From: Magnetovibrio sp. PR-2
GTDB taxonomy: Bacteria; Pseudomonadota; Alphaproteobacteria; Rhodospirillales; Magnetovibrionaceae
NCBI RefSeq assembly: GCF_036689815.1
Contig: NZ_JBAHUR010000014.1
Coordinates: forward strand, 1-64,000
Direction of reading: 5' to 3'
DNA: 64,000 nt
The translations under genes were made by a program, and so were the position numbers. Below the pieces are notes generated by a model, which had not been told where the DNA came from, ran no database searches, and saw only the letters and a list, made by a program, of their open reading frames with translations. Below are positions 10,693 to 20,045 of this stretch, in pieces. How positions within the stretch are numbered: the first letter of the stretch is position 1; each line of letters begins with the position of its first letter.

Positions 10693-12402
10693 GTGCGCGA
10701 ACTCTTCATCCGTTTGAAAGCTTACCCCTCCGTTACCGTTGAGTTGGCTGCGGCTTCGCTGTTCGCCAATCTGTTGGCATTGGCCTCGCCGCTGTTTGTT
10801 ATTCAAGTGCTTAACCGGTATGTCGCCCATGGGGTGGATTCCACCCTGTTTACGTTGACGGCCGGCGTGTTGATTGCCATCGCCTTCGAAGTTGCCTTTC
10901 GCCAAATCCGCCTCACCATCGCAAACGCCTTGTCGCAACCCTTCGACCGCAGCAATGCCGAAGCCGCCTATGACAGCCTGACGCAAGCCCAGGCGGATGT
11001 TATGGCGAGGATGAGCGCGGGGCAAAAGCGTCAAGCCGCGGGGGCCGTTGACGCCGTTCAACAGGCTTACAGCGCGCCCAACATGGCGGCGTACTTGGAT
11101 TTGCCGTTCTCTCTGGTCTTTTTGTTGGCCTTGGCTTTGTTAAGCCCGCCTTTGGCAGGGGTTGCGGTGATCTTCGTCATATTGGTAATTGTGCTGGGGT
11201 GGTTAAGCTTAGGGGCAATGAAATCTCCGACCGAAGCGTTGCAGGGCCAAATGAGCACGCGTCAGGGCCTGTTGGATTCAGCCATTATGGACGTCGACAC
11301 GGTGCGTGCATTTAATGGCGCAGGTTTTTTGACCAAACGCTGGCGTCAAACACAAGACGCTTTGGCTGAAATTCGCGCCACAATTGCGACGCGCCAGGGG
11401 CGCTCTCAAAACTTCACCCAAGGAATCCAGGCACTGATGTCCACGTCCATCATTGCCACGGGGGGGATGTTGGTGGTGTCGGGAAACTTGGACGTTGGTT
11501 TGTTGATCGGAGCAAATATTTTGGCGGCCAGAACGTTGGCGCCGATTATCCGTGTCACACAAACAGCCAGCGTCATGGCCACCGCGAACACGGCCCGCAC
11601 CACATTGGAAAATTTAATTAAGCTTCCGCGAGAATCTAAGCAGGGCTCGGCCCTGGGCAATTACAAAGGCGGCATGGAGTTCAAGGATGTGGCCTTCGTT
11701 TATGCGGGGCAGCCGACCCCCTTGTTTGAATCGCTCAACCTGCGATTAGAACCCGGTGCGCTGTTTGTCGTCTCGGGGACCAACGGGGCGGGGAAAACGA
11801 CCTTGTCGCGCCTGCTGGCGGGTTTGTTGATCCCATCGCGCGGGCAAATTTTGGTTGATGGCGTGGATTTGGCACAGGTCGCACCGGAATGGTGGCGCCG
11901 TCAGATCATTTATTTACCGCAAGAGCCCAGCTTTTTCTCCGGCACGGTGCGAGAAAACATCTTGGCGTTCAACCCGGATTTAAGCGAGGCAGACCTCAAT
12001 TCCGTTATCCGCGATGCGGGCTTGGAAAAGTTCTTCGCTGCGTCGCGCGAAGGTTTCGAAATGGCCTTGCGCGGTGGTGGCAAGAATCTCCCCGTGGGGA
12101 TTCGTCGGCGATTGGCCTTGGCCCGTGCCATGGCCGTTGACGGCCGTTTGGTGATTTTGGATGAGCCATTAGAGGGCCTCGATAGTGAAGGCGCCCAGCA
12201 AATTGGACAGTTGATGAGTACCCTGTCGAAAAAAGGCTGCACGATTATTGCGTTTTCACACGATCCGAACATCATCAAAGGTGCGAAGTATATTTTGGAT
12301 CTGAACTCCAAGCCTGTGCCGCGGGTGCTTCAACGCAATGAACAAAACGGCACGCCTTCCCCCACGACGAGTGCGCAACCCGCAGGGCAGGAGAGCGCTT
12401 AA
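10693..12402 (+). CDS. Type I secretion ABC transporter (permease-ATPase), altered signature motif
   Basis: 569 aa from GTG, with GGGAG 8 bp upstream. Six membrane helices occupy about aa 1-300 and the nucleotide-binding domain about 325-540. Walker A is GTNGAGKTT (about 361), Walker B is LVILDEP with the catalytic Glu, and the D-loop (EGLD) and H-loop (FSHD) are present. Where LSGGQ is expected the protein has NLPVGIRRR before LALARAM, so the ABC signature is degenerate. There is no N-terminal C39 peptidase domain, as in PrtD-like exporters of RTX proteins. It lies between a TolC-type gene and an HlyD gene that starts 2 bp after its stop. The likely substrates are the two giant proteins upstream. 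Confidence 0.88.
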   Translation: MRELFIRLKAYPSVTVELAAASLFANLLALASPLFVIQVLNRYVAHGVDSTLFTLTAGVLIAIAFEVAFRQIRLTIANALSQPFDRSNAEAAYDSLTQAQADVMARMSAGQKRQAAGAVDAVQQAYSAPNMAAYLDLPFSLVFLLALALLSPPLAGVAVIFVILVIVLGWLSLGAMKSPTEALQGQMSTRQGLLDSAIMDVDTVRAFNGAGFLTKRWRQTQDALAEIRATIATRQGRSQNFTQGIQALMSTSIIATGGMLVVSGNLDVGLLIGANILAARTLAPIIRVTQTASVMATANTARTTLENLIKLPRESKQGSALGNYKGGMEFKDVAFVYAGQPTPLFESLNLRLEPGALFVVSGTNGAGKTTLSRLLAGLLIPSRGQILVDGVDLAQVAPEWWRRQIIYLPQEPSFFSGTVRENILAFNPDLSEADLNSVIRDAGLEKFFAASREGFEMALRGGGKNLPVGIRRRLALARAMAVDGRLVILDEPLEGLDSEGAQQIGQLMSTLSKKGCTIIAFSHDPNIIKGAKYILDLNSKPVPRVLQRNEQNGTPSPTTSAQPAGQESA

Positions 12403-12403
12403 C

Positions 12404-13681
12404 ATGAAAAAACCGGAATTGGACATCAGCCGCGAAACGCACTTGTTTTTGATCACCATGATTGGTGCGTTTTTCCTGTTTTTCATATGGTCGTTTGTCG
12501 GCCGCTTGGATGTGGTCAGCTTTGCCCAAGGCGAAGTCGTGCCATCGTCCCAAGTTAAAACCGTGCAGCACTTGGAAGGTGGCATCATCGCCGATATTTT
12601 GGTGCGTGAAGGCGACCGGGTGAAGGCCGGACAGCCTTTGGTCGCCTTGGAAGCCACAGCCAGCGGTGCCGACGTGCAAGAGTTGAGCGTACGCATGACG
12701 GCTCTCATCGCCGATATTGCCCGCCTGCAGGCCGAAGTGGACAATACCGAGATTGTCTTTCCCGAAGGTTTTGAAGCCGAACATTCTATCGCCGCACGTC
12801 AAGCCGTTGCCATGTATGACAACCGCAAGCGTCAGTTTGAAAACGATCTGGCGGGTCAGGTCGCTTTGATCGAACAGCGTTTGAACGAAAGCGGTGAAAT
12901 TCAGGCGCGCCTGGCCAACACGCGCGAAAAGCTCACGTTGCTGCAAGAACAGGTCGCCATCAGTGAAGACTTGCTCAAAGACGACCTCACCAACCGCATG
13001 CTCCACCTGAACTTGCTCAAAGAAGTCGCAAACCTAGAAGGCATGATTTCTGAAGACACTTCGGCAGAAAAACGCCTGGCTGCGGCTATTGAGCAAGAGC
13101 GTCTGAGCAAGGAAGGTATCGAAAACCGTTTTCGGATTGAGGCGCGCCAGGAACTGGATGATAAAAAACGGTCTTTGGAAGAGTTCACTAACCGTGTGCG
13201 CAAGTTCGAAGACAGTTTCCAGCGCTCCGTCCTCACATCACCGGTCGAAGGTGTGGTGATGACCCTTCATGTTGTGACCAGGGGCGGTGTGATCCAGCCG
13301 GGTGGTGCCGTCGTTGATGTGGTGCCGATGGGAGACGCCATGGTGGTTGAGGCTCAGCTTCCCCCCCAAGACGTGGGCTACGTCCATGTGGGTCAGCCTG
13401 CGCGCGTGCAGCTGGCTTCGGCGGATGGTGGGCGCTTTGATCACTTGAACGGTACAGTGTCCCATATCAGTCCCGACACAGTCGAAACACAAGACGGCAG
13501 CACCTACTACAAGGTTCGCATCAAGACGGATCGTGATCACTTCCGCTCGGGTGGCGAAACCTATCGTTTGGTGCCCGGGGTCCAGGTGATGTGTTCCATC
13601 GTCACGGGCTCTCGCTCGGTGATGGACTATATGGCATCGCCTTTTATTGGGTCGTTCTCGACGGCGATGCAGGAACGCTAA
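12404..13681 (+). CDS. HlyD-family periplasmic adaptor of type I secretion
   Basis: 425 aa. The ATG at 12404 follows an AGGAG site and begins just after the ABC stop; an upstream in-frame start at 12338 would lie inside the ABC gene and is rejected. One N-terminal transmembrane helix (about aa 15-38) precedes a lipoyl/biotinyl-like half motif (VKTVQHLEGGIIADILVREG), long coiled-coil hairpins (about 85-270), the returning lipoyl half and the HlyD_3 beta domain (YVHVGQPARVQLASADG). It would bridge the ABC exporter and the TolC-type channel. The last 38 bp overlap the convergent PAP2 gene. Confidence 0.9.
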   Translation: MKKPELDISRETHLFLITMIGAFFLFFIWSFVGRLDVVSFAQGEVVPSSQVKTVQHLEGGIIADILVREGDRVKAGQPLVALEATASGADVQELSVRMTALIADIARLQAEVDNTEIVFPEGFEAEHSIAARQAVAMYDNRKRQFENDLAGQVALIEQRLNESGEIQARLANTREKLTLLQEQVAISEDLLKDDLTNRMLHLNLLKEVANLEGMISEDTSAEKRLAAAIEQERLSKEGIENRFRIEARQELDDKKRSLEEFTNRVRKFEDSFQRSVLTSPVEGVVMTLHVVTRGGVIQPGGAVVDVVPMGDAMVVEAQLPPQDVGYVHVGQPARVQLASADGGRFDHLNGTVSHISPDTVETQDGSTYYKVRIKTDRDHFRSGGETYRLVPGVQVMCSIVTGSRSVMDYMASPFIGSFSTAMQER

Positions 13682-14792
13682 AGCGCACTTTCCCCAAGGC
13701 CCACCAGAGCGCGATTGTCGAAAGGGCCGACACGTAACCGTCCAACGCATAGTGCCAACCCAAATGTACCGACCCGACGATGATCAGGCCGGCGTACCCC
13801 CAGGCCAGAAGGCCAAAGACACGGTGATAGGACTTTGCCAGCAGAGCCAACAAAACGACTTGCGCCACATGTAAGGACGGCATGGCCGACAAACCCTCAA
13901 ATTGACCGTTGATGCCCTGGAAGGCTTGTAACAGGCTTTCTTGCAGCACAATTGCGGTCAGGGGCTCTTTGGCATGGAGCGCGTAGAGACGCTCCATCAA
14001 AGGGGCGAGGCCAAAATCATCGTCGTGGATGGCTTCGACATAACAAGGCCCTGCCGAAGCCAATGCAGCGGCAAGAAATGCGCCCAAGACAATCCACAAC
14101 AAAGCATGCGCCACAATAAAACGCATGCGGCGTTCAGGGTTGGGGTCGAAATACAAGCACGCAAACGGTGCGGAGAAGATCACCACAAACCAGGTGCCGT
14201 AAACCCAGTCGATGAACGCCGTGCCCGTGTCAGAACCGAAAACTGCCCACGTGATGCGCCAAGGGTCAATGCCTCCATGAAGGGTTCTGTCCCAGGCGGC
14301 AAAAGTGCTATCCCACGAAAAGGGGTCGATAAACGGGATAATGGATTTGAACGAAACGAAGGCGGTCATGAACGGGACGAACAAAACGACAAACAGGCTT
14401 AGGCGCACGATCCGGCCGGGCTCAATCAAGGTTTTGAGCGCGCGCACCACTTGGGCGCTGAGCGGGTCTAAAGGATTGTGCCAAAACACGTTGCGCACCA
14501 CCAACCAGATCGATCCGACCATGAACGTCAACGTGAAAAAGGCACCGACCCGATGAATCAGGTAAGGCACATAATGTGCGTTCACCAAGCTGTTGAAGTT
14601 GGCGTATCCGCTGAGCATGGCTGACGGCCGGTCCGTTAACGCTTGCACGGTGATTTCCGCGATGACGATGAAACTGGGGACCAAGATCAGCAGCGGTAGA
14701 AATTCCCGCATGGTGGCCCTAAGCCTCAACACATCAAAGTGCGCAAGCCATGTTTTTGAAAGGGTTGGTGTGTGTGTTTGTGGATCAGACAT
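13644..14792 (-). CDS. PAP2-superfamily membrane phosphatase/transferase
   Basis: About 382 aa from ATG 14792; a GTG at 14825 would add 11 residues and neither start has a clear SD. Roughly nine hydrophobic segments are visible. The PAP2 motifs SAMPSLHVAQ and GSVHLGWHYALDGY lie near the C-terminus, giving the catalytic His and the second His/Asp, as in the inositol-phosphorylceramide-synthase-like branch. It probably acts on lipid phosphates or phosphodiesters at the outer face of the inner membrane; the substrate is unknown. It is followed upstream (same strand, 51 bp) by a GT-C glycosyltransferase, suggesting an envelope-glycolipid role. Its 3' end overlaps the end of the HlyD gene tail to tail. 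Confidence 0.75.
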   Translation of the reverse strand: MSDPQTHTPTLSKTWLAHFDVLRLRATMREFLPLLILVPSFIVIAEITVQALTDRPSAMLSGYANFNSLVNAHYVPYLIHRVGAFFTLTFMVGSIWLVVRNVFWHNPLDPLSAQVVRALKTLIEPGRIVRLSLFVVLFVPFMTAFVSFKSIIPFIDPFSWDSTFAAWDRTLHGGIDPWRITWAVFGSDTGTAFIDWVYGTWFVVIFSAPFACLYFDPNPERRMRFIVAHALLWIVLGAFLAAALASAGPCYVEAIHDDDFGLAPLMERLYALHAKEPLTAIVLQESLLQAFQGINGQFEGLSAMPSLHVAQVVLLALLAKSYHRVFGLLAWGYAGLIIVGSVHLGWHYALDGYVSALSTIALWWALGKVRFSVPASPSRTTQ

Positions 14793-14843
14793 ATCGCAGT
14801 TTGAATAAGGAATGGACGTCCGCACGTTAGCATTTCTGTGCGA

Positions 14844-16340
14844 TTAACGACAGCTTGGTTCTCCTGCAAGAACGCGTCGGTAGACATCCCACTTGGCACC
14901 GGCAATGCCCCAGGGCTCAAACGCGCCTAAAAGCTGGTAGAGATGCTTTGGCGGCCCGTCGGAACTGTCTAAACAATAGGATTGGCGGGGAGACGCATCT
15001 GTGCGGGTGACCCGAACAAGCCAGTTGGGCGCGTCGGTGGAGATGTGGTCGAAACGGATATATTCGAATGTATGGTCTTGGTCGTGACGGTTGAGGTAAT
15101 CCAGAACCATCTGGACACGGTAGGGATGATCGCTCGCGATGCGCACGGTGGAGGACGGCTCTGCGTTCAAAATCAGCGCATTCGCTTGGCTATATAGCCC
15201 GCGCCGTGTGTCTTGAAATTGAATGACGGACCACGCGTTTGCGCCGATGAAGGTTAAGAGAATGAGGCCGAACACCGCACTGGCCAGTGTGGACGCCCGG
15301 CGCAGTTCCGCCCCAACATCCGCACCAAACAGGCAGATGAACGCAAATTGCGGCAATACGTAACGGGCGAACGGAACGTCCGGTTGGTTGAGGGCTAAAT
15401 AAAGTGCGGAAACCCCGCCCCATAGGGACAGATAAAGCCAAACGCGCGGGTTCGCGCGTATAAACAACCACAACAGACCGCCGACGATAAAGATCAGCAA
15501 AAGTCCGGAATGCAGCCGGGCCATGTCCGTGCCGAAACCGCCTGCGGAATAACTGACGATGTTGTCCCATGCCCCAATAAAGCAGCCCTGGTCCGGACAG
15601 AACCAGGCCCGTCCACCGAACCAATCGACGCTGGCCTTTTGTTTCATGCCGTATATGACCAAGCCGAAGATCAGGCCTAAGACACCTGCGGACGGTGCGC
15701 CGAAACGCAGGGTTTGGTGCAGCGATAAAAAAAAGCCGTTGCCTGCCTGCATGCGCCCCAAGCCGAAGGCGACGGTCATGAAAAAGACGATGGGCAGAAT
15801 GGCGAAATGCGACAGGGTCCCCAGCCCCACGGCCAGGGCAAACAGCCAGCGATACGGGCTGGTTTCATGTTCGGCGCGATCGACGGCGCCAAAGGCGATG
15901 AAGCTGAACAGAACCATCAGACCGTAGCCCCGGGCTTCTGATCCAAAATGGACTAAGGGATACAGAACGGCGGCTAGCAACATGGCCGTTAACACCCGTC
16001 CAGGGCCGCCACGCGCAACCGCCCACCCGGCGGCGATGATGGATAGCGTCCCGCCCACGACCGACAACAGGCGGTACTGCCAAGGTTCGCGGTCCGGTCC
16101 CGCCAGGTAAAGATAGAGGGTGTTCAGCGGGTGATTGTTGTCGTGGATGACGGCCCAAAAGGCTTCGTGCCACGCGGACATGGTGGCGGCTAGGTTCAGG
16201 GACCAAATCTCGTCTTGCCACAAATCACCGCCGGCACTTTGCAACCGAAGGGCAAAGCCCATGAGAACGATCAGCACCGCTAAAAGAGCGTGCTTGGCCG
16301 TAAATGGGTCTTGCAGGTGTTTTGGGCGATGCGACGCCAT
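14844..16340 (-). CDS. GT-C type membrane glycosyltransferase (ArnT/PMT-like)
   Basis: 498 aa from ATG with a strong GAGAGGAAGGGA upstream. The first periplasmic loop has the acidic signature GGDLWQDEIWSLNLA, whose Asp-Glu is the catalytic/metal pair of GT-C enzymes. It is followed by about 10-11 hydrophobic helices and a small soluble C-terminal domain (about aa 390-498). Such enzymes move sugars from polyprenyl-phosphate carriers to lipids, proteins or polysaccharides outside the inner membrane. Donor and acceptor cannot be read from sequence. It lies just upstream of the PAP2 gene on the same strand. Confidence 0.75.
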   Translation of the reverse strand: MASHRPKHLQDPFTAKHALLAVLIVLMGFALRLQSAGGDLWQDEIWSLNLAATMSAWHEAFWAVIHDNNHPLNTLYLYLAGPDREPWQYRLLSVVGGTLSIIAAGWAVARGGPGRVLTAMLLAAVLYPLVHFGSEARGYGLMVLFSFIAFGAVDRAEHETSPYRWLFALAVGLGTLSHFAILPIVFFMTVAFGLGRMQAGNGFFLSLHQTLRFGAPSAGVLGLIFGLVIYGMKQKASVDWFGGRAWFCPDQGCFIGAWDNIVSYSAGGFGTDMARLHSGLLLIFIVGGLLWLFIRANPRVWLYLSLWGGVSALYLALNQPDVPFARYVLPQFAFICLFGADVGAELRRASTLASAVFGLILLTFIGANAWSVIQFQDTRRGLYSQANALILNAEPSSTVRIASDHPYRVQMVLDYLNRHDQDHTFEYIRFDHISTDAPNWLVRVTRTDASPRQSYCLDSSDGPPKHLYQLLGAFEPWGIAGAKWDVYRRVLAGEPSCR

Positions 16341-16419
16341 GTGTGTCCCTTCCTCTCCACCTTCGATAGAGAAGCGGAAGGACTACGGAATTGCAAGTGT
16401 TGATAGCTTTTGCTGCGGC

Positions 16420-17070
16420 TTAACCGACCACATCGTCTCCAACGAACGGGTTGGTCGCGCGTTCTTCGCCGAACGTACCTGCGGGACCGTGGCCGGGAAT
16501 GAACGTGATGTCGTCCCCCAGCGGCCAAAGCTTGGTGGTAATGGACGCAATCAAGTCCTGGTGGTTGGAGCGATCAAAGTCTGTGCGGCCGATGGAGCCT
16601 TTAAATAAGACATCACCAACTTGAGCGATTTTTTCGTTCTTGTGGACGAAGATAATGTGCCCCGGTGTATGGCCTGGGGTGTGGTACACGTCGAGCGTCT
16701 CAGCACCAAACGTGATTTGATCGCCTTCCGCAAGCCAGGCGTTGCCGGAGATGTTCTCCCCGTCCGTGATGCCGAACTGGGGGCCGCGCTCGGTCACGGC
16801 TGTGGTGAGGTATTCGTCGTCGTGGTGCGGGCCGATGATGGGCGCTTCGGTGTGTTCCGCCAACTTCATGGCACCACCCACATGATCGAAGTGCCCGTGG
16901 GTGAGCAAAATCTTTTCGATCTTGATGCCTAAGCCTTCCACCGCGTCTTTCAGCGCGTCGACATCCCCACCGGGATCAATGACGACGCCAACCATGGTGT
17001 CTTCGTCCCACATAACGGTGCAATTTTGTTCAAGAGGGGTCACGGGGATGACGGCGACTTTGAGGGTCAT
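16420..17070 (-). CDS. MBL-fold hydrolase, glyoxalase II-like
   Basis: 216 aa, ATG preceded by GGAG. The metallo-beta-lactamase signature LTHGHFDHVGG (HxHxDH), later HTPGHTPGH and the C-terminal FIPGHGP give the complete two-metal ligand set. The length and lack of a C-terminal helical domain match short YcbL-type glyoxalase II relatives that hydrolyse thioesters such as S-lactoylglutathione. It stands alone, 79 bp from the glycosyltransferase gene on the same strand. Exact substrate is not provable from sequence. Confidence 0.85.
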   Translation of the reverse strand: MTLKVAVIPVTPLEQNCTVMWDEDTMVGVVIDPGGDVDALKDAVEGLGIKIEKILLTHGHFDHVGGAMKLAEHTEAPIIGPHHDDEYLTTAVTERGPQFGITDGENISGNAWLAEGDQITFGAETLDVYHTPGHTPGHIIFVHKNEKIAQVGDVLFKGSIGRTDFDRSNHQDLIASITTKLWPLGDDITFIPGHGPAGTFGEERATNPFVGDDVVG

Positions 17071-17171
17071 GACAGGGAAACTCCAGATATCCGAACGACG
17101 AGCAGGTCATATTAGCCACTATATAGCGGTCTTATGGCGCGGCGGCTATTGGATTTTCATGTGAACAACGC

Positions 17172-18497
17172 TTACAAAAATTCTTTGAGCAAGTTGTCGA
17201 GATCTTTTAGGCTAAAGGGCTTTTGCAGGACTTTGGTCCCGCCGGCTTTTTTTGCCACTTCCAGATAATCATGGGTCAGTGTGCGCCCGCTCCGACCTCT
17301 TTGGTGGTGTAGAACGGATCGAAGATGTGATCAACGGTTGTTTTGCTCATGCCGACGCCTTGGTCTTGAACGGTGAGCTTGGCATAGGGTTCGGATGCTT
17401 TGAGATCAAAGATAGGGTTGCAGACCTCAGATCCATCAACATCGGACAGAGAAATCGACATTTTTCCCTTTCCATCAATCATGGCGTCGCGGGCATTTGT
17501 CGCCAAATTCATCATGACAGAAGTCATAGCCGATTCATCAATCATGGCATCGGCGCTTATGTTCGAAAAGTTGTATTCCAAGCGAAGCGTAGAGGGCAGG
17601 GCCGGGCGGACGACGTCTAGGATGCGCTCCATCATGTCTTTAACATTGACCTGCTTGCGGTTGGGTTCGGCTTCGCGCGCGAAACTGACCAGGGGTTGCA
17701 GGACATCTCGGGCGCGCTCGGCGGCTTCGATGACCTTCTCGAACCGCTTGGCTTGTCGGCTGCCTGGCTCTAAATCCTTTTGGATCACTTCAGAAAGCCC
17801 AAGCACAGGCATGAGCATGTTGTTGATGTCGTGGGCAATGCCACTGGCCAGCTGACCGATGGCGGCGACCTTTTGGGCTTGGAACAGCTGGTTTTCGATT
17901 TGTACTTTTTCTGTGATGTCGACTATCGACACAGGGATGGAGCGAAACCCTTCAATGGTTTTGGGAATTCGGTAGGTGATAATGGCGTCAATGGAGGCGC
18001 CGTCTAGGGTTTTGAAATTGGCCTGAGCTTTAAATTCATCGTCTTCATCCCAGATGGCTTGCAAAGACTGTTGAAAGACCTGAATGGCGTTGTCACCAAA
18101 CGTCTTGTGAGCGGTCGACCAGTTGTTGCTTTAACTGCTCGCGTTCTTGAGCCTCCAGAGGCATCCAGCGCCTGATGAGAATAAAGAGGACAAGGATGCC
18201 CGCCGCCACGTTTACCATTTTGGGTAAAATGATCAGTTCAGGCTGGCCCAGGAGCTCATGAATGGAGGCCGGTAAAAGACCAAATAAGGAGTTGAAAAAC
18301 AATCCGAAGTAGACGCTTTCAAATACGGTGCGAAAGGCGTCGATGGACAGAATGAACAATAGCAGAATAAGCAACTTATTGGTCGAGGGAACTTTTCTCA
18401 ACCGAATGAGGTAAATGCTCAAAATCACGAACCAAAGGATCGTGAGAACCCAGTATGACATAGGCGTAATGAGCTCAAACATGATCCCTCTCGACAA
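17172..18497 (-). pseudogene. Hybrid sensor histidine kinase broken by two internal deletions
   Basis: Three collinear pieces in different frames remain. Piece 1 (18497-18093) is a start with about four membrane helices and a short coiled coil ending EREQLKQQLVDRSQ. Piece 2 (about 18117-17276) begins in mid-PAS domain (KTFGDNAIQVFQQSL) and holds a full HisKA dimerisation helix (IGQLASGIAHDINNMLMPVL, His-Asp), the N box (NLATNARDAM) and FDPFYTTKEVGAG, then stops exactly where GTGLGLS should follow. Piece 3 (17275-17172) is the last 34 residues of a receiver domain (THDYLEVAKKAGG, then VLQKPFSLKDL with the conserved Lys-Pro). The first half of PAS, and the end of the ATPase plus most of the receiver including the phospho-Asp, are missing. 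The product cannot signal as a hybrid kinase. Confidence 0.85.
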
Positions 18498-18576
18498 TGT
18501 TTGAAAGTCGGCTGTGTGCTTCCCCTTTTCAAATGATATGATTAATTTGAGCGTTCTGCAAATTCAATCGCGGGCC

Positions 18577-19296
18577 CTAGTGCTTGAGGACCGCTGCGTT
18601 CTTGCCCTGACAGCTGAGGGAAGAAAAGTAAGTCGTGACATCATCGATGTCTTGCTCGTTCAGCTGAAAGGTTTGATTTTGCATAATCGGGTGTGTTCGT
18701 TTAGCTTCGGTCGCGTGGATTTGGTCGTTCATGGCGCTCATGCGGAACAGTTTGATCTGTTTCTTTAGGTATGTCTTATCCTGTCTGGCCAAGTTAGGGA
18801 TGTAAGCACTTGCGCTGACGCCGTCTGTTTCATGACAACCAAAACAGCGCGATGCAATTTTGGGTGCTTCTGCCTGAGTTATCTTGGATGAGCGATTGCT
18901 CTGATCAGAAGGTTGGCATGGCATCCGAGTGAGGCTGTCCACCAGCAATCCGATGTCGTCATCGCTTAACGTAACGGCAACCAAAGACATTTTGGGGTCG
19001 CGGCGTGCGGGGAACTTTTCGCGCAGGTTTGCGAACTGGGCATTCTTCAGGTGAGAGGATGCGCCTTGGAGGGTGTGCTTAAAATTGCGCAATTGACGGC
19101 GCAGATATTCGGACTTTTGTCCTGCGATGGTGGGGAAGCCTGGCTCTTTGCTGATGCCACCTGCCCCATGGCAGTGAAAACAGTCTTGAAGGATTTTTGA
19201 TATGCCCGCTTGGCCGGTTTGAAGGTCCTCTGCGTGTGCCGTCATGACGAGGCTCGAGAGGGCTAATCCAATGACAATAATGACAATTTTTCGCAT
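18577..19296 (-). CDS. Periplasmic di-haem cytochrome c (c4-like)
   Basis: 239 aa with an N-terminal signal peptide ending AHAEDL. Two c-type haem sites are present, CFHCH (about aa 39-43) and CFGCH (about 153-157), each followed by similar helices with GFPTIAGQKSEYL and YIPNLARQDKTYL, the tandem c4 pattern. Axial Met candidates are present in each half. It would carry electrons in the periplasm, probably to a terminal oxidase. No oxidase or dehydrogenase partner is adjacent, so the partner is unknown. It lies upstream of the broken sensor kinase on the same strand. Confidence 0.85.
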   Translation of the reverse strand: MRKIVIIVIGLALSSLVMTAHAEDLQTGQAGISKILQDCFHCHGAGGISKEPGFPTIAGQKSEYLRRQLRNFKHTLQGASSHLKNAQFANLREKFPARRDPKMSLVAVTLSDDDIGLLVDSLTRMPCQPSDQSNRSSKITQAEAPKIASRCFGCHETDGVSASAYIPNLARQDKTYLKKQIKLFRMSAMNDQIHATEAKRTHPIMQNQTFQLNEQDIDDVTTYFSSLSCQGKNAAVLKH

Positions 19297-19466
19297 GTGC
19301 TTCTCAACATCCTAGAGTCGAAAGGCAACGATACCTCCCCCCTTGGATTCGCGCAAATCTGTTGAAGTTTGCTGTCCGTGGAGCTTAACGCATTGATCTT
19401 AAAATACGCTATGTCTGTTTATATGATGTATGGCGATTGTGTTGGGGGGCGTTGTCGTGGCAATTC

Positions 19467-19934
19467 TTACCAGCTGGCATCTTCGACAATGGAAGAAATC
19501 AGGGCTTGGATTTCTTCGACGGCTTGCTCGGACCCTGGTTTTCCCGTGGGGATTTTATAGGTGATGTGAACCTCACCTGGGTTCTCAGGTAAGGTGTAAA
19601 CCCCGATGGTGAAGGGGCACAAAACGATGTTCGCGGGATCAATGCGGGCCAATTTTTGTGAGATGGCGGCAGAGCAGAATTCGTAAATCTCAGCTTTGTC
19701 GTACACGCCTTTCGTATAGCCAAAAGCAGGTCCGGTTCGGTTCAGCATATCGCTGGCGGGCAGGACGTGGGCAATGTTGATGCCTTTGCCAATGATGGCT
19801 TCCTTCACCGCAGAAGAGGTGTCCTCAAACGTGCCCTCAACCGTCGTCGAGACGATGGTCGTTTCACCGGCGTGGGCCATGGGAGAAACGACAAAAAGGG
19901 CGAGTGCTAAAATAATACATACGGATTTCGTCAT
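19467..19934 (-). CDS. DUF302-family exported protein
   Basis: 155 aa with a clear signal peptide ending PMAHAGE. The body matches the DUF302 pattern: repeated short beta strands, an early helix for paired residues (SSAVKEAIIGKGINIAHVL), YEFCSAAISQKL near a conserved Cys, and VLCPFTIGVYTLPENPGEVHITY. Proteins of this family often occur near cytochromes and sulfur or redox genes, and a di-haem cytochrome gene lies 170 bp away on the same strand. The biochemical role is not known. Confidence 0.7.
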   Translation of the reverse strand: MTKSVCIILALALFVVSPMAHAGETTIVSTTVEGTFEDTSSAVKEAIIGKGINIAHVLPASDMLNRTGPAFGYTKGVYDKAEIYEFCSAAISQKLARIDPANIVLCPFTIGVYTLPENPGEVHITYKIPTGKPGSEQAVEEIQALISSIVEDASW

Positions 19935-20045
19935 GACGTTTCCCAGTCAAACCATGGATTGAATGCTCGAAGGTGCTACTATCTGTGCACATGTGATAGT
20001 GTAATTCCGCTTAGAGATCTTTAGCAACATTGCAAGGCCCCAAAC

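Noticed and set aside
13644-13681. Frameshift at the end of the HlyD gene
   Set aside because: Both HlyD and PAP2 genes have normal C-termini; the 38-bp tail overlap is a real convergent overlap.
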